Source of the DNA: Dermatophagoides farinae
Lineage: Eukaryota > Arthropoda > Arachnida > Sarcoptiformes > Pyroglyphidae
Length of the DNA stretch: 64,000 nucleotides
NCBI RefSeq assembly: GCF_024713945.1
Contig: NC_134679.1
Location: forward strand, 6,577,001 to 6,641,000
Direction of reading: 5' to 3'
The translations under genes and the position numbers were made by a program. Positions 25,539 through 39,143 of this stretch are shown here, in pieces. The number at the start of each line of letters is the position of its first letter. Positions within the stretch are counted from its first letter, which is position 1. Below the pieces are notes generated by a model, which saw only the letters and a program-made list of their open reading frames with translations, ran no database searches and had not been told where the DNA came from.

Positions 25539-28500
25539 CAATGATGATGATGGACATTATTAGGCAATGACTTGGTTTCATTTTCTAAGTTTCAAAATAG
25601 ATTTTTCTTTTTTTTCAGTCGTTTTTCCTTACAAAAAAAGAAAAAGATTTATTTGTTCCAATGGTCCATATATCCATTTCTTCATTGACCTTAATCTATT
25701 TTCTTAATTTATCATTTCTTTAACTGCAAAGCATAGTGTGTGTGTGTGTGTGCGTATGTGTTTGTTTTGTTTACAATTACCCGGAAATGTTTTTAAAAAA
25801 ATTCGTTTTTTTTGCTAGGAATGTCCGGAAGACACCGAAGATTTTCGTGCAAATCAATGTGCACGATTCAATCCGATTCCATTTGATGGACGATATTATA
25901 ATTGGTTACCACATTATAAAGGTATGTTAAAGTGATGATTTTGTTTTGCAATGAAAATTCATTTCTAAATGATGAATCTAACATTTATATATAGCCGATG
26001 GAAATCCTTGTGAATTGAATTGTAAACCAGAAAATGAACGTTTCTATTATCGTCATTCGAAAAAAGTAATCGATGGTACACGTTGTTATGATGATGACTC
26101 GAACAACATCTGTTTGGATGGTGTGTGCGTTGAATTGGGTTGTGATCGTGCCCTTGGATCGAATGTTAAAGAAGATAATTGTCGTGTATGTGGTGGTGAT
26201 GGTTCTACATGTCGTCCTGTATCTGGAGTGTATCAACAGAATCAAGGTTTACGTACCGGTTATAATGATATGTTGTATATACCGGCCGGATCAACTAACA
26301 TCACTATACAGGAAGTTATGCCCACCAATAATTATTTGGCCATTCGTAATCAAAAAGGTCGATGGTATTTAAATGGAAAATGGCGTATACAGCCACCGGC
26401 TACTTATGAAATCGCAGGTACAAAATTTCATTATCAACGTCCACATGGTACACGTCGATATGATAATTTTCCGGAAAAACTTCGTGCCCTTGGACCAACT
26501 AAAGAACCATTATTCATTCAATTATTATATCAAGAACCGAATCATGGTGTTTCATATGAATATTCCGTTCCATTGACAAATGAAGATCAATATGGTGGTG
26601 AAATACCAGTTCCCGATGTTATTGCCAGTTCTTCTTCGAATGGTAGTCGAAGAGGAGGTGGATATCCAAGATATGTTTGGATTTTTGGCGATTATTCGGA
26701 ATGTTCAAAATCCTGTGGTACAGGTGTTCAACGAAGAAATGTTTATTGTGCCTCAATGAATACACGAACCGGTCAGCAAGAACGTGCAGCCGATTCGCTT
26801 TGTGATTCATCAAAACGACCACCGGATATACGTCCATGTCATAATGAAAAAAAATGTACAGCACAATGGCAATATAATGATTGGAGTGAATGTTCATGTG
26901 TTCATGGTGTACGTTATCGTAATGTTTATTGTTCTTCTGGCGATTCGGATATTTGTCCTGCTGCAAAAGGATCTACTGATATTCTACCAGATTTTCATTG
27001 TGCCATGAACAATCAAACACGACCTGAAAGTGTACAGAAATGTCAACCAGATTTGAATCATTGTCCAGACTGGATTACAGGTGAATGGACAAAGGTTTGT
27101 TATATAATTTTATGTAATTGAAAGAAAAAATAATGAAATTATTTTTTTCACCCTTAAATAGTGTGATAAACATTGTGGTGTGGGTAAACAAACTCGTAAA
27201 GTTCGTTGTGGCCGTAAACCTCATATACCACCACCTGTTGAATCTGTAGCTTTGGTTCCAGAAACTACAACCACCATTTTAACGGCAAGTGAATTATTAG
27301 CCGATACTATAGGTCCTCAACTAGATTCGGCGGCAACAACTTTGGCGCCACCAAAATGAAGCATCCACGATCATGCATGATTCTGAATCATCTGAAGCTG
27401 TGGTAACAACTATTGCATCAACAGATCCAACTACAACTACAGCTGAGAATCATAGTGATCAAGAATTGCAACCAGCAAAACGTGAAACATCTGAAGATTC
27501 TAATGATGACGATGATGATTTAGAATATGTGGAAGAATATTTTTGCGATTTAACCAATAAACCACCGGAACACCAATCCTGTTCATTACAACCTTGTGAA
27601 GATTTAGGTTCGGTAGAATGGGTTACATCATCATGGTCATCATGCGATATAGATTGTGCAGCACATGTACAAACTAGACAAGTTGCTTGCATTTCTAGTG
27701 ATGGACAAGTATTTCCCGATGAAACATGTATTGAACTTCGTGGTGAACGACCAGCTGATCGCCAAGATTGCCCCGATGGATCTGTTTGTTCACATTCATT
27801 GTGGTTCACATCTGAATGGAGTAAATGTACGGGTACTTATATCGGTGATGGTATGCAAACTCGTCATGTATTTTGTGGCCATATTGATGATAAAGGAATG
27901 GTGGTCAAAGATGATGAAAATAAATGTCAAATGGAAATGAAACCAATGAAAGCTACTGTTTGTGAATTGGAACCAAACAACGACGATGATCATTGTTCTA
28001 AAGGCCAATGGTTTAGTGGTCCATCCGGTCCATGTAATGTTCCTTGTGGTGGTGGAAAACGAATTCGTAAACGTTTTTGTTTGAAAACCGTGAAAAATGG
28101 TCAATCAATTGAAATTAATCCAAGTGAAAGCTGCAATGATGATGAATCAACAACGAATTTAATGTCCGAATCTGAACAATGTAATATTGAAACATGTGAT
28201 CCTGATCGATTGGCAACGATGGTCGATTGTAAAGATACAGAATATGGTTGCTGTCCAACCGATGGTTCTACACCAGCTGATGAAGATTTACGTAATTGTC
28301 CTATGACTATAGTCGAATCTATCGAACGTTGTTCGCAATCTGAATATGGATGCTGTCCTATGGGAAATGCTGAAAATGATGAAATAGAATTTGAAAATGG
28401 AAATAGAAATTTAACTCTAGCTTTAGGACCATATGGACTTGGTTGTCCAATTCATTGTTCGAATACACAATTCGGTTGCTGTCCAGATATGATAACAATA

Positions 28501-31500
28501 GCAAATTCAAGTGATCATTCAGAATGTCCACGGTCATTGGAAGAAACGACAACAATGATGATGACTACGACAATGGAACCGACAACAACAATGATGACAA
28601 CTATTAATGCAGAAATCGAACAGACAACATTATCAACCGATACAATTCCAATCGCTGGTTTATCATTCGGTAATTGTTCTGATGGAGATGATCCATCAAT
28701 GTGTGCGATTTCCACAACATCAGCTAATCTAGTAACCGATTGTTCACGATCTAAATTTGGTTGTTGTCCAGATGGATGGAATGAAGCTCAAGGACCAAAT
28801 GGTGAAGGATGTGAAGAAGGAAGTGGAGATATCAGTACATTTTTGGCCAGTACAATCAATACAGTTATGAATATATTCATTACTACCGAAGTTCCAGTTA
28901 CAGAAGAAGATATTGATTGTAGTCTCACAGAATTTGGATGCTGTCCGAATGGAAAAAAGAAAGCTACTGGCATACGATACTATGGATGTACGTGTCATGA
29001 TTATCCATTTGGATGTTGTCAAGATGGATATACTCCGGCTTCTGGTGAAAATCATGAAGGTTGTCTTTGCGAACGAATGTTATATGGTTGCTGTGCCGAT
29101 GGCAATACACCGGCTAAAGGTCCCGATCGTCAAGGTTGCGATTGTACATCATCACCATATGGATGCTGTTCAGATATGTTTACATTTGCACAAGGACCAA
29201 ACTATCAAGGCTGTCCATGTGATACTCTAACGTATGGATGTTGTCCAGGTAGCCAGATTCCAGCACGTGGACCAGATTTTGCTGGCTGTAGTTGTGCCGA
29301 TACACCATTTGGTTGCTGTGCTGATGGTATTACCGTTGCATATGGTCGAAAATTCGAAGGTTGTCCAAGTGGATTGCCATTGGATATGAAATTGAATTCT
29401 GAAGTCTGTAAACTACCTAAAGAATCGGGACCATGTTCGAATTTTTCAGTTCAATGGTTTTTCGATAATGAAAGTGGCCGTTGTAATCGATTCTGGTATG
29501 GTGGCTGTCAAGGAAATGGAAATCGTTTTAGTTCACAGGAACAATGTGAACGTTCATGTGTCAAACCCGAAGGTTCTGAAAGATGTTTGTTACCGAAAAT
29601 TCCTGGCCCATGTAATTCATCATCGGAAGCCTATTATTATGATGAGGAAACAAAACGTTGTGAACGATTTTTGTATGGAGGATGTTTGGGCAATACGAAC
29701 CGTTTTGAAACAATGGAACAATGCGTACAGACTTGTATCTATCAGGAAACGGCGCTAGATCAATGTGATCAACCACCACAACCTGGACCATGTCGTGGTA
29801 GCTATAAACGATGGTATTATCGTCGTGAAGAAGGTCGATGTCGTGATTTTAGCTACGGTGGTTGTCATGGTAATCTAAATAATTTTCAAACTGAAGATGA
29901 ATGTCAAAGTGCTTGTGCTTCACGTACAGCATTCGAAATCTGTATGCTTGGTAAAGCTGAAGGTTCATGTTTAGGATTATTTCCACGTTGGTTTTTCGAT
30001 TATCGTACCGGTCAATGTCAGGAATTTACTTATTCGGGTTGTGGTGGCAATAAAAATCGTTTCATCGATCGTATTTCTTGTGAACAACTCTGCAATCAAA
30101 CTGTACCCGACTATTTCTATCCAACTACTCATCAACGACAATCTTATGATCAACAACCATCGTATCCATATTCCGAACGCGATAATGAAATCGTTCCAGT
30201 TGTTCCACCATCTTCATACGAAAGTGTTTGTGCTTTACCATATGCACAAGGAAATTGTCGAGATGCAATCATACAGTGGTATTTTGATGTTAATACACGT
30301 CGTTGTCAACGATTCTATTATAGTGGCTGCGGTGGTAATGATAATCGTTTCAATGATCAAATACAATGTGAACAAAAATGTTTGGCATATGCATCACAGA
30401 TTACACCGATGATGCAACATGATCCATGTTTAGAACCAAAAGATATTGGTGATATTCAATGCCAAGATTATCGTCATCGTTGGCATTATGATGTTGAAGA
30501 TCGACGTTGTCATCGTTTCTATTATTATGGTTGTGGCGGTAATCGCAATAATTTCGAAACCGAAGAAGAATGTACAGCCCGATGTGTAATACCAAGAGAA
30601 CGTGGTAGCCAACAACAACAACAACAACAGGTGATTAGATATGATGGACAACGATTACCACCAACACATTCGGATGCAGAAATGCATGGTATAACATCGA
30701 TTGAAGAATTTCATCCAGAAAATTGTTTCAAACAATTTGATTCTGGTCCATGTGAAAAGAATCATATACAATGGCATTATGATAGTCGTGATGGTGTTTG
30801 TAAAGAATTCATCTATGGTGGCTGTGAAGGTAATGAGAATCGTTTCCATTCTCAACAAGAATGCCAGACAAAATGTTGGAATTCACAAGATATCTGTAAA
30901 TTATCGCAGATACGTGGTTCATGTACTGGAAATTTTACACAATATTATTATGATCATCAAAATAATGAATGTTATGAATTTCAATTTAGTGGTTGTTATG
31001 GTAATGCTAATCGATTTAATTCGAAAGAAACCTGTGAACAACAATGTAGAAATGAACATCCAATACCCTCTGGTGTTTCACAGCAACAAATATCTCAATC
31101 AACACCAGTTGATCAACATCGATCACAACAACAACAACAACAACAGATTCCTGATGTATCGACCAGTCCGAATAAAACACATTTGGATCGATGTCATCAA
31201 CCAATGGTTAAAGGTCCATGTCGTGCATATTTTCCACGATATTATTATTCTGCTGAAGAAAATCGTTGTCAAATGTTTATCTATGGTGGTTGTGATGGCA
31301 ATGAAAATCGTTTTGATCGTGAAGAAGATTGTGAAAAAGCCTGTAAGAGAACTCCTGATAGCGTACGTGAAGATGAAGAAGAACCACGTGAAGGTATTGA
31401 TCAACCAGAAGTGATATGTTTCTTAAAAATGGAACCAGGATCATGTCATGAAACCAGAGCTAGATGGTGGTATGATCCAAATAGTCACACATGTTTCCCA

Positions 31501-34353
31501 TTTGTTTATAGTGGCTGTAGAGGTAATAAGAATCGATTTGAAAATTTTGATAGCTGTATTCGATTCTGTTCGGGTGTATCACAACGTCAACAACAGCAAT
31601 CACAATATCCTTCCCATCAATTTATATACACATCTCCTGCATCGCCAACTATACCAGAACAACAACAATCTTATCCATATGTACCTCATACGTCTAGACC
31701 ATTACCATCAACTCATGAACAATCTGCTGTTCATCCTGGCTGTGAACCAATGGAATGTCAGGAAGATAATTGTATACTAGGAATCGATTATTATCACGAT
31801 CAACGTGGTTGTCCAGTCTGTCGTTGTGTTAATCCATGTAATGATATTCGTTGTCCAGAAGAAATGAGTTGTGCTGTTGAATTATTCCGTGATGAAATTA
31901 CTGGTAAAATTCGTGCAAATGCTGAATGTCGATTACGAGTGAAACCGGGTGAATGTCCACGAAACATTCATATTGTACCGGAATCTGAACGTGAACAATC
32001 AATCGAATGTTATGATCAATGTAGATCAGATGCTGATTGTCGTGCATCCGATAAATGTTGTAATAATGGCTGTGCCGATATTTGTGTTGCAATCGAAGGT
32101 TATTATACATATCAAGAATCATCTAAAATGCCACTATCTTCCTCATCATCATCGGAACATCAATATAATCAATCTACTTATTATTATTCACCAACGCATG
32201 ATGTTTCACAACAACAACAACAATCAAGCTATTATAATTATTCAGTTGTTAATCAACAACAACAACAACAACAACAAACAAATAGTGACCATCATAGACA
32301 ACCACCATATGCTGAAGGATCTACGTATAATGAACATCGTCAAGAATATGGACATGATCAGAATGGTAGCCGTGATGGTGGAATAGTCACTCAAAGTAAT
32401 GGCCATCCTGATCAAGTAGTACATACAGGTGAACAACATGTTTATCATACAACTAATGGAAATCATAATGATGATAATGGTGGACAAAATCAATCAACAC
32501 AACAACAACAGCCAAGTTATCCTTATGATCAAAATCAACTACAACCTGGCCAACAACAACAAAAACAACCAATAGATCCAAATCAAGATCAGCAATCTAT
32601 CTATTCTTATAATTATCCATATTCACATCCGGATCAACGACAACAAGAACAACAGTATCAATATAATCAACGCCAAAATGTTGACAATAATGGTAATTAT
32701 CCAGATCGTCAACAACATTCTGGTAATGGACAATCACCACCGCAAGATTCACAACATTATCCTGGATCTATTGTTGTTCGATCTGGCCAAGAAGAGGCGA
32801 TTCTAGATTGTCCATCATCAAAAGATTCGATGAATTTAGAAACAAACAATCAATCAACATCGTCGGTAATATGGATAAAAGATGGACAGCAGATTGATCA
32901 ATCATTAGATCGTTATGATCTATTATCGAATGGTTCATTAAGAATATTAAACATTGAACCAAATGATCGTGGTATATATTATTGTCTGGCAAATCCAAAA
33001 ACTGGTTATCAAATGGTACCATTAGAAGTGAATGGTAAGTTTTAAACTGCTTATTATCATTATGCTTATCGATCTGTTGCTTAAATTGGCTGGAATTTTT
33101 TTTTCTGCAAAGAACCTGCAAAAATCTTGCCTGAAGGACCTAAACGTGTAATTGCACAGGTTGGCATGCCTATCTATTTACATTGTCATGCAATCGGTTC
33201 TCCGGAACCTAAAGTTACATGGTTTGTACACATTCGCACAATTTGATTTGATTTTTTTTTATTTGGCTTTAAATTTTTTTTTTAAATTTCAATTCAAAAG
33301 GTGGCGTGGCGATCAAATGCTTCCAATTAATGATCGAAAATATCAACAATGGCCAAATCATACATTGATCATACAAAGAGTTGAAGAGAAAGATAGTGGT
33401 TATTATACTTGTCATGTATGTGAATGATTTTTGCTTTGACAGATAATTGTCAATTGATTTTTTTTCTGCAGGCTACTAACGGCATAGAACCAGAAGAAGG
33501 TGAACGAAAAGATATTGAACTATTGCTTGATATTGCTTCAAATAAACGTGATGAATTGGAAATTGTTCCATATGATCCAAGCTTATTTCATCATCAAAAT
33601 AATAAAGATCAACATATTATTGGTGATCAACAATCAAATGCACAAAACACGAATGAAATAGATTTAGCAAATGCCAATGGCAATACGATTATAAGCAATA
33701 CAGTTGCTATTCATGAAGGTTAGATTCACTGTTTGGTTGACCCATTTTTTTATTTCATTATTTTATTTATTTATAGATCCAATCACAACGGAAATTGATT
33801 TCTGGCCAAAAGATTATCGTGTTGGATCATTATTACATCTAGATTGTATTGTTCGAAATCAAAGAACCAATCAGATAATACCATCGGCCAATGTTGTATG
33901 GTATGTCAATAGTGACATACCGTTATTGGTTGATCAAACAAATCATCATCATTATATGTTGATGGCCAATAATTCATTGTTGGTTTATCATCTGACACGT
34001 GGTGATTCTGGTGAATATCGATGCCGTGCCAGTACTGGACCTAAAAGTGATTCATATTCATCCGTTCATTTACAAGTGGAAAGTAAGTTTTTTTGTATTT
34101 GTAATTTGATTTTTATCCAGAATAAAAAAAACTCTTTGATCTCTTTCATTACTTAGACATTCATATACCGGCCGATTGTCAAGATAGTCCAGTATTTGCT
34201 AATTGTGCCATGATCGTACAAAATAATTATTGTCGTAATCCACATTTCCATAAATTCTGTTGCCGTTCATGTTATATTGCAGAACATGGTCGACAAAAAT
34301 CACAACATTATCAACAACATGAATCATCATCGAATGAAATAAATCAACCATGA
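23983..34353 (+). CDS. Ppn: Papilin-like secreted extracellular-matrix protein
   Basis: Large matrix glycoprotein of the papilin/ADAMTS-like group. Exons: 23983-24315, 24497-24810, 24881-24926, 25819-25921, 25995-27094, 27162-33034, 33113-33221, 33301-33415, 33472-33718, 33777-34082, 34157-34353; about 2,913 residues. Order: hydrophobic signal segment at about 79-96 after a long Gln-rich leader; TSP1 (GPWGPWSDLSECTRTCGSG); ADAMTS Cys-rich/spacer (NCRVCGGDGSTC); six more TSP1 repeats; ten 'YGCCPDG' repeats (nt 28227-29370); ten Kunitz domains (29404-31572); an antistasin-like segment and WAP domain (31734-32097); a Gln/Tyr-rich linker; three Ig domains; PLAC (34175-34290). There is no protease domain. 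One base too many in AAAA at 27353-27356 breaks the frame inside a Thr/acidic insert of the fourth TSP1; both sides are clearly one protein, so this is a sequence error or a recent lesion. The exon 1 start is the first ATG. Confidence 0.93.
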
Positions 34354-37300
34354 ACCAAACAACAAAATAATCGAATGGATGTAAATAAATCAAGTTGAAA
34401 GAGAGAGAGAGAAAAAAAAGACACCATTCTCTTTGAAAAAATTTAAATTGAAAATATCGGCTGTGTGTTGTTGTTTACACATTACATTTCATCAATTTTC
34501 AATTTCATGCTGCCACATTTTGTATTCTTTACATATTTTTTTTTTTTTTTTTGGCTGTCCATTTTCCCATTATTATCATTCTATTTTAATCAAACACAAA
34601 TTGCAAATCGAATCGAGATGAAATTTGAGCTAAAACTGAAAAAAAACAGATTCAATAAGCAAAAAACATCAAAGTCAATAAAGATAGAGATTCTTTTTTT
34701 TGCTGAATATTTGAAAAGAAAAAAATTTTTATTGAATAAAAATATCACAAATTGAATAACTGTCTTTTTCTCTATACCATTGGTGGTGGTGGCTTTTTTT
34801 TGTTTTTTATTTTTAACTTTTCATAGACAAATAATGTTTATTGATTCATTGATTTGATTTATCCATATAGTTGACAATACACGATGATTGTGTGATGAGT
34901 GAAAAAAAAATTATATGTTCAGATCAAGATCATATGATTCTCTATGATAAATTGTTGATGTTGATATATGATGGCCATGATGATCACGCGAAATAAAAAT
35001 GATGATGATGAGTAGGCAAAAAAAAATTGATATTATTTTATTTTGGCGTTCAAGATAAATATAAAAATAAATAAACAAATAAACATGGAGGAATCTAAAA
35101 CAGAGAAAAAAAAATGAATTAGAAATCAAATGATAATCAAATAAAGGGAAATGTACATACATACATAATTTGTAAATACTTGCACTGGTTATCTATATGA
35201 AACGGAAACCATGTGATGTGATATTCGAGAAAGAGAGAGAAAGAAAAAAAAATGAAAAACATTAATTTGATATATGAATGAATGGTTGTTGAAATAATAA
35301 TGTTGTTTATTACATATAACGGACGTAACCATCCTTTCTCTCTCTCCATATTCATGATTGATTGAGATGTTCAAAAAAAAAAACTTGTCAAAAGTAGAAA
35401 AAGAAAAAAAAATCAGATTTTTCGGATTTTTTTTTTAATGTTCATTCATGTGACACACACAATATAATTGCTGTCAATAATTATAATGATGATGATCATT
35501 TTTTTATTTTGATATGTGTGAATGAACACACACACACACACACACACCAACCGGAACTGAAAAAGAAACTTATTCAATCGTCTTTGAATGCAAAAAGTGG
35601 TGTGTGTGTGTGTGTGTGGTGGATCCATCGGAACATTTTTGCTGTGTATGTCACGGATTAACGATAATGATGATATGTTAGTAACATGGTGATTTTTTCT
35701 CTAGAATAGTTATGATCCAATTGTTCTGAATAAGAAATGCAAAAAAAAAACAATAGAAACCATATGGATGAATAATGATGATGAAACATGTGGAGGATAA
35801 TGATAGAGTTTTTCGAATATTTGGTCACAAAGTAACAAAATAATTGGAATAATACGTATGTATAATACGTTTTTCATATCATACGAATAAATGAATGAAT
35901 ATGGCTCCATCACACTGGATTCAAGATCTAGGTCATAACCGTCGCATTGTTTTCTTTTTTTTTTTTTGATTACATTTTTTTCGGTCGACTGATGAATGAA
36001 TGATTTTAGGGTGGTATTCTTATTTTGGCCTGGTCGACTTTTTTTTCCTGTTCATTCAATTCATTTTTATTTATATCAAAAATCCATCAGATCATAGTCT
36101 CTTTCAATCTGTCCATTTGCTCGAAACAACAACAAAAAAAAATGTAATCAACATCATTGTGGTTACAAACGAATTTTTTTTCAACTTGAATCAAAATGCC
36201 ATTTTTAATTAATGTAAATGTGTGTGTGTGCGTTTGGCTATTTGTACACCAACACATGTAGACCGAATGGAATTTATTTTTTTCTTGTCAGACAGACATT
36301 CTTTTTTTATTTTGTTTTTGTGTTTGAAATCAAATGAAATAAAATCAAACTAAAAATAGTTGAAATGTTGATGATGATGATACAACGCCTTTATCCAAAA
36401 CAAAAACAAAAAAAAAAACATTTTGTAACTGGTGACTGGTTTTTTTAAGCACAATCATCATTATATCATCAACATCATTAATGAATTACAAATCTCATTG
36501 GTTAGATTATATCCATTAAATCATCAATTACAAATTGATTACAACACCAGGATTAAAAAAAAATAATGTGAATTCTCGTTAAATGGTTGAATAATGATTG
36601 GGAGTCCAAATAATGATCATTTTTTTTATTTGTTTGTTTTTCATTGAATCCAACAACAACAACAACAACAAAAAATTAGAAAATAAAAGATTTGGTAACC
36701 ATGATTTGAATGATGGTAAGTAAATTCTCCATTGATTTTATGAAAAGAAATTCTAATTTTTTGTTTTATTTTCTATATAGTATGAAGATGTGAAATGCAC
36801 ACCATAATTTTATTATTATTATTACAAACAATTCAAAACAACAAACAACCAACTAGAATAACAATCGTATATTTAATATATAACAATCAACATTTAATTT
36901 AATTTAATTCGTTATCATCATCATCATCATCATTTTTGAATTGTCCTTTTTTTCTGTACCATCAATATAACACACATACACACACATTTACGTGTATATT
37001 GACAGTAGCAAAAGAAAAAAAAATAAAAAAAGACACTGAAGCTCTCTCATTGCATACTGGCCATACAAAAGAGAACATTAACCTCATTTACACCAATGAA
37101 AATACAATATACAATATATTATGACCAAATATACGATAGATGAAGAAAACGAAAAATGAGAAAGAAAGAAAAAAAGCCAAACCAAATAGCAGATAATAAT
37201 GATTTTGAATGGATGGCTGAATGCATCTATCCATGTGTGTGTGTGTGTGTGTATCAACAGGGGTGACACAAAAGATTTTTTCTTCTCAACGAACGAAATG

Positions 37301-38768
37301 AAAAAGAAAAAATTTTCCATTCGGGTATTCTTCTTTTTTTTTCTTTATTGAATTTGTTGAGGAGAAATGTTGAATATACAAAAAAAAACAAGTCTCGTCT
37401 TCTCTTTTCTTTTTTTTTTCGTTCGTTTCGACAATCTTCGAATTTATAATTCATCTAAATATCACATCAAGATTCAGGCGCCATTGTTATTTTTTTTTTT
37501 TTCGTCGAAACATAATGAACGGACATATATACGTATATGTTATCAACAACAACGAAAGGTTCAAATGGACGACGACAACGATCGTGCCATTCGGTTAAAT
37601 ACCATAATGTTTAACTGAATGAGTGAATGAATGATCATTGGAGAAAAAAAATTTTATATCATGATTGCGGTTATTAAAGCGGTAAAAGAAAATAATATCA
37701 TGACTTTTGGATAAAAAAAAAATTTTTTCAAATCCTATCATTCCATGTGTGTGTGTGCGTGTTTAGAATGAGACTGAGAATTGAGAACAGAACGAAATGA
37801 ATTTCGCTTGAATGGCTGCTTGAAAATTGTGTGGATTTTTTTTTTTTTTTTTTTGGTAAATTAAAAGAACATGATGATGAAGAGAATGACCTGAATAAAA
37901 ATTTTCCAATTTTTTTTTCATTCATTCATTGAAATAGCCGACAGATAACACAACAAACAACAGCAAAAAATGAATGATGATGATGATGATGATGGAAAAA
38001 AGATCCAAATGTGTTTGTTCATCTGTGATGATGATGATGATGATTCGAATCAAATTTGGAATACACAAAACAACAACAACAACACGGCACGCCTAATGTG
38101 CCGGCTCCATGATTCAACTTCATCATCATCATCATGATCATCCGTAAAATGAAACCCACGCATAAACAGAAAAATTCAAATCAATGTTTCTGACTTGTTG
38201 TTTTTTATCGCTTCTAAAACAGATTTATTTTATTGATATTTTTTCAAACATAAATAATTTGTAAAAAAAAATTCTGTCCATTCTGTGTGTGTTATACAGA
38301 TTTTCGTTTTCAACAAAACAAACAAACAAACTTTTTAAATCAGAATCAAACGATGAAAAACGATGAAAAATTTGTATGCTGAAATCATCATATTTTCATT
38401 GGTTGATTGATGGAATTTTTAAAATTCAATCAAATTTCAATTTGAAAATATTTTCATCACTTACAAAAATTCATCATCGTCATTGTTTGATTTCCAATGT
38501 CATGATTTGCTCGTTATTGTTGGATTACACATGATTTATTCGATGTTAAGTGATGTTTTTTTTTTACTGACTAAATCGGACTTGGATTTTTTGTTTTGTA
38601 AATTCTGAAGAAGCAGTTATATGATTGAGACAGATAAAATAAGAATTTTTTTTGCGAAAAAAAAGACAAGAAAATTTACTGTGAATAATTGGTTTAAAAA
38701 AATCAAAGATCAATCAATTTCGAATGAAGAGAGATAAAAAAAGAGTGAAAAAAATTATTCAATTATTT
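34354..38768. other. Gene-poor region after papilin
   Basis: 4.4 kb with no exon I can firmly support. It has many (CA)n/(TG)n tracts (35525-35547, 35600-35617, 37233-37251), (CAA)n and T runs. At 36716-36780 there is a well-formed gtaagt...ctatatag pair that could be an intron of an unrecognised transcript; its flanks encode only a few codons before a stop. Confidence 0.5.
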
Positions 38769-38984
38769 TCAAGCTTTTGGAGCTTCAGCTTCCGCTGGTG
38801 CTGCTTGTTCCGGTTGTTTAGATGATGGACATGATGTTTTGCCTTGACAGCAACCATCTTTTTGGTTTTCAGGTTTAGCTGGACAAGCACATTTACCATC
38901 TGGCTGATCTGCTGCTGCTGTTGCTGCTGGTTTAGTTTCTTCAACAGCTGGATTGGCGGCTGGAACTTGTTCAGTGGACGACAT
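38769..38984 (-). CDS. Small Ala/Pro/Glu-rich protein with a central Cys cluster
   Basis: Single-exon 71-residue frame from ATG at 38984 to TGA. Ala/Pro/Glu-rich ends surround a central segment with six cysteines (GKCACPAKP, GCCQGKTSCP). Two are spaced as CxC and two are adjacent, a pattern seen in metal-binding, metallothionein-like proteins. There is no signal peptide and no membrane segment. A consensus TATA box lies about 150 bp upstream on the same strand, followed by a plausible ~130-nt leader with stops before the ATG, which supports a real, probably strongly expressed gene. An overlapping frame starting at 38995 is less protein-like. I do not recognise an orthologue; metal binding is inference from the Cys pattern only. 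Confidence 0.65.
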   Translation of the reverse strand: MSSTEQVPAANPAVEETKPAATAAADQPDGKCACPAKPENQKDGCCQGKTSCPSSKQPEQAAPAEAEAPKA

Positions 38985-39134
38985 GATGATGACAAATTGA
39001 AAATAATTTGGTGGTGATTGTTAAAGAATAATAGAACAACAAACTAAACGTAAATTTTCGTTGATGTTTGAATGACTTGTTGATTAAGTTGGTTGGCGAA
39101 AATCGAGATGATGATGTTCAACAAGTGGTTCACT

Positions 39135-39143
39135 CCTTTTATA
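39135..39143 (-). promoter_or_regulatory. TATA box of the small Cys-cluster gene
   Basis: The minus strand reads tataaaagg, an exact TATA consensus in its usual context. The start codon at 38984 is 151 bp downstream, so a start site about 25-30 bp below the box would leave a leader of roughly 125 nt. Confidence 0.6.

Noticed and set aside
27280-27312. A very short GC-AG intron (gcaagt...tatag) removing the papilin frameshift
   Set aside because: It would be about 28 nt, shorter than any intron here and than the usual splicing minimum; a one-base homopolymer indel explains the break better.
26073-32493. Long frames in other phases and on the minus strand across papilin
   Set aside because: They are shadows of the 5.9-kb papilin exon; composition follows the real frame shifted by one or two bases.
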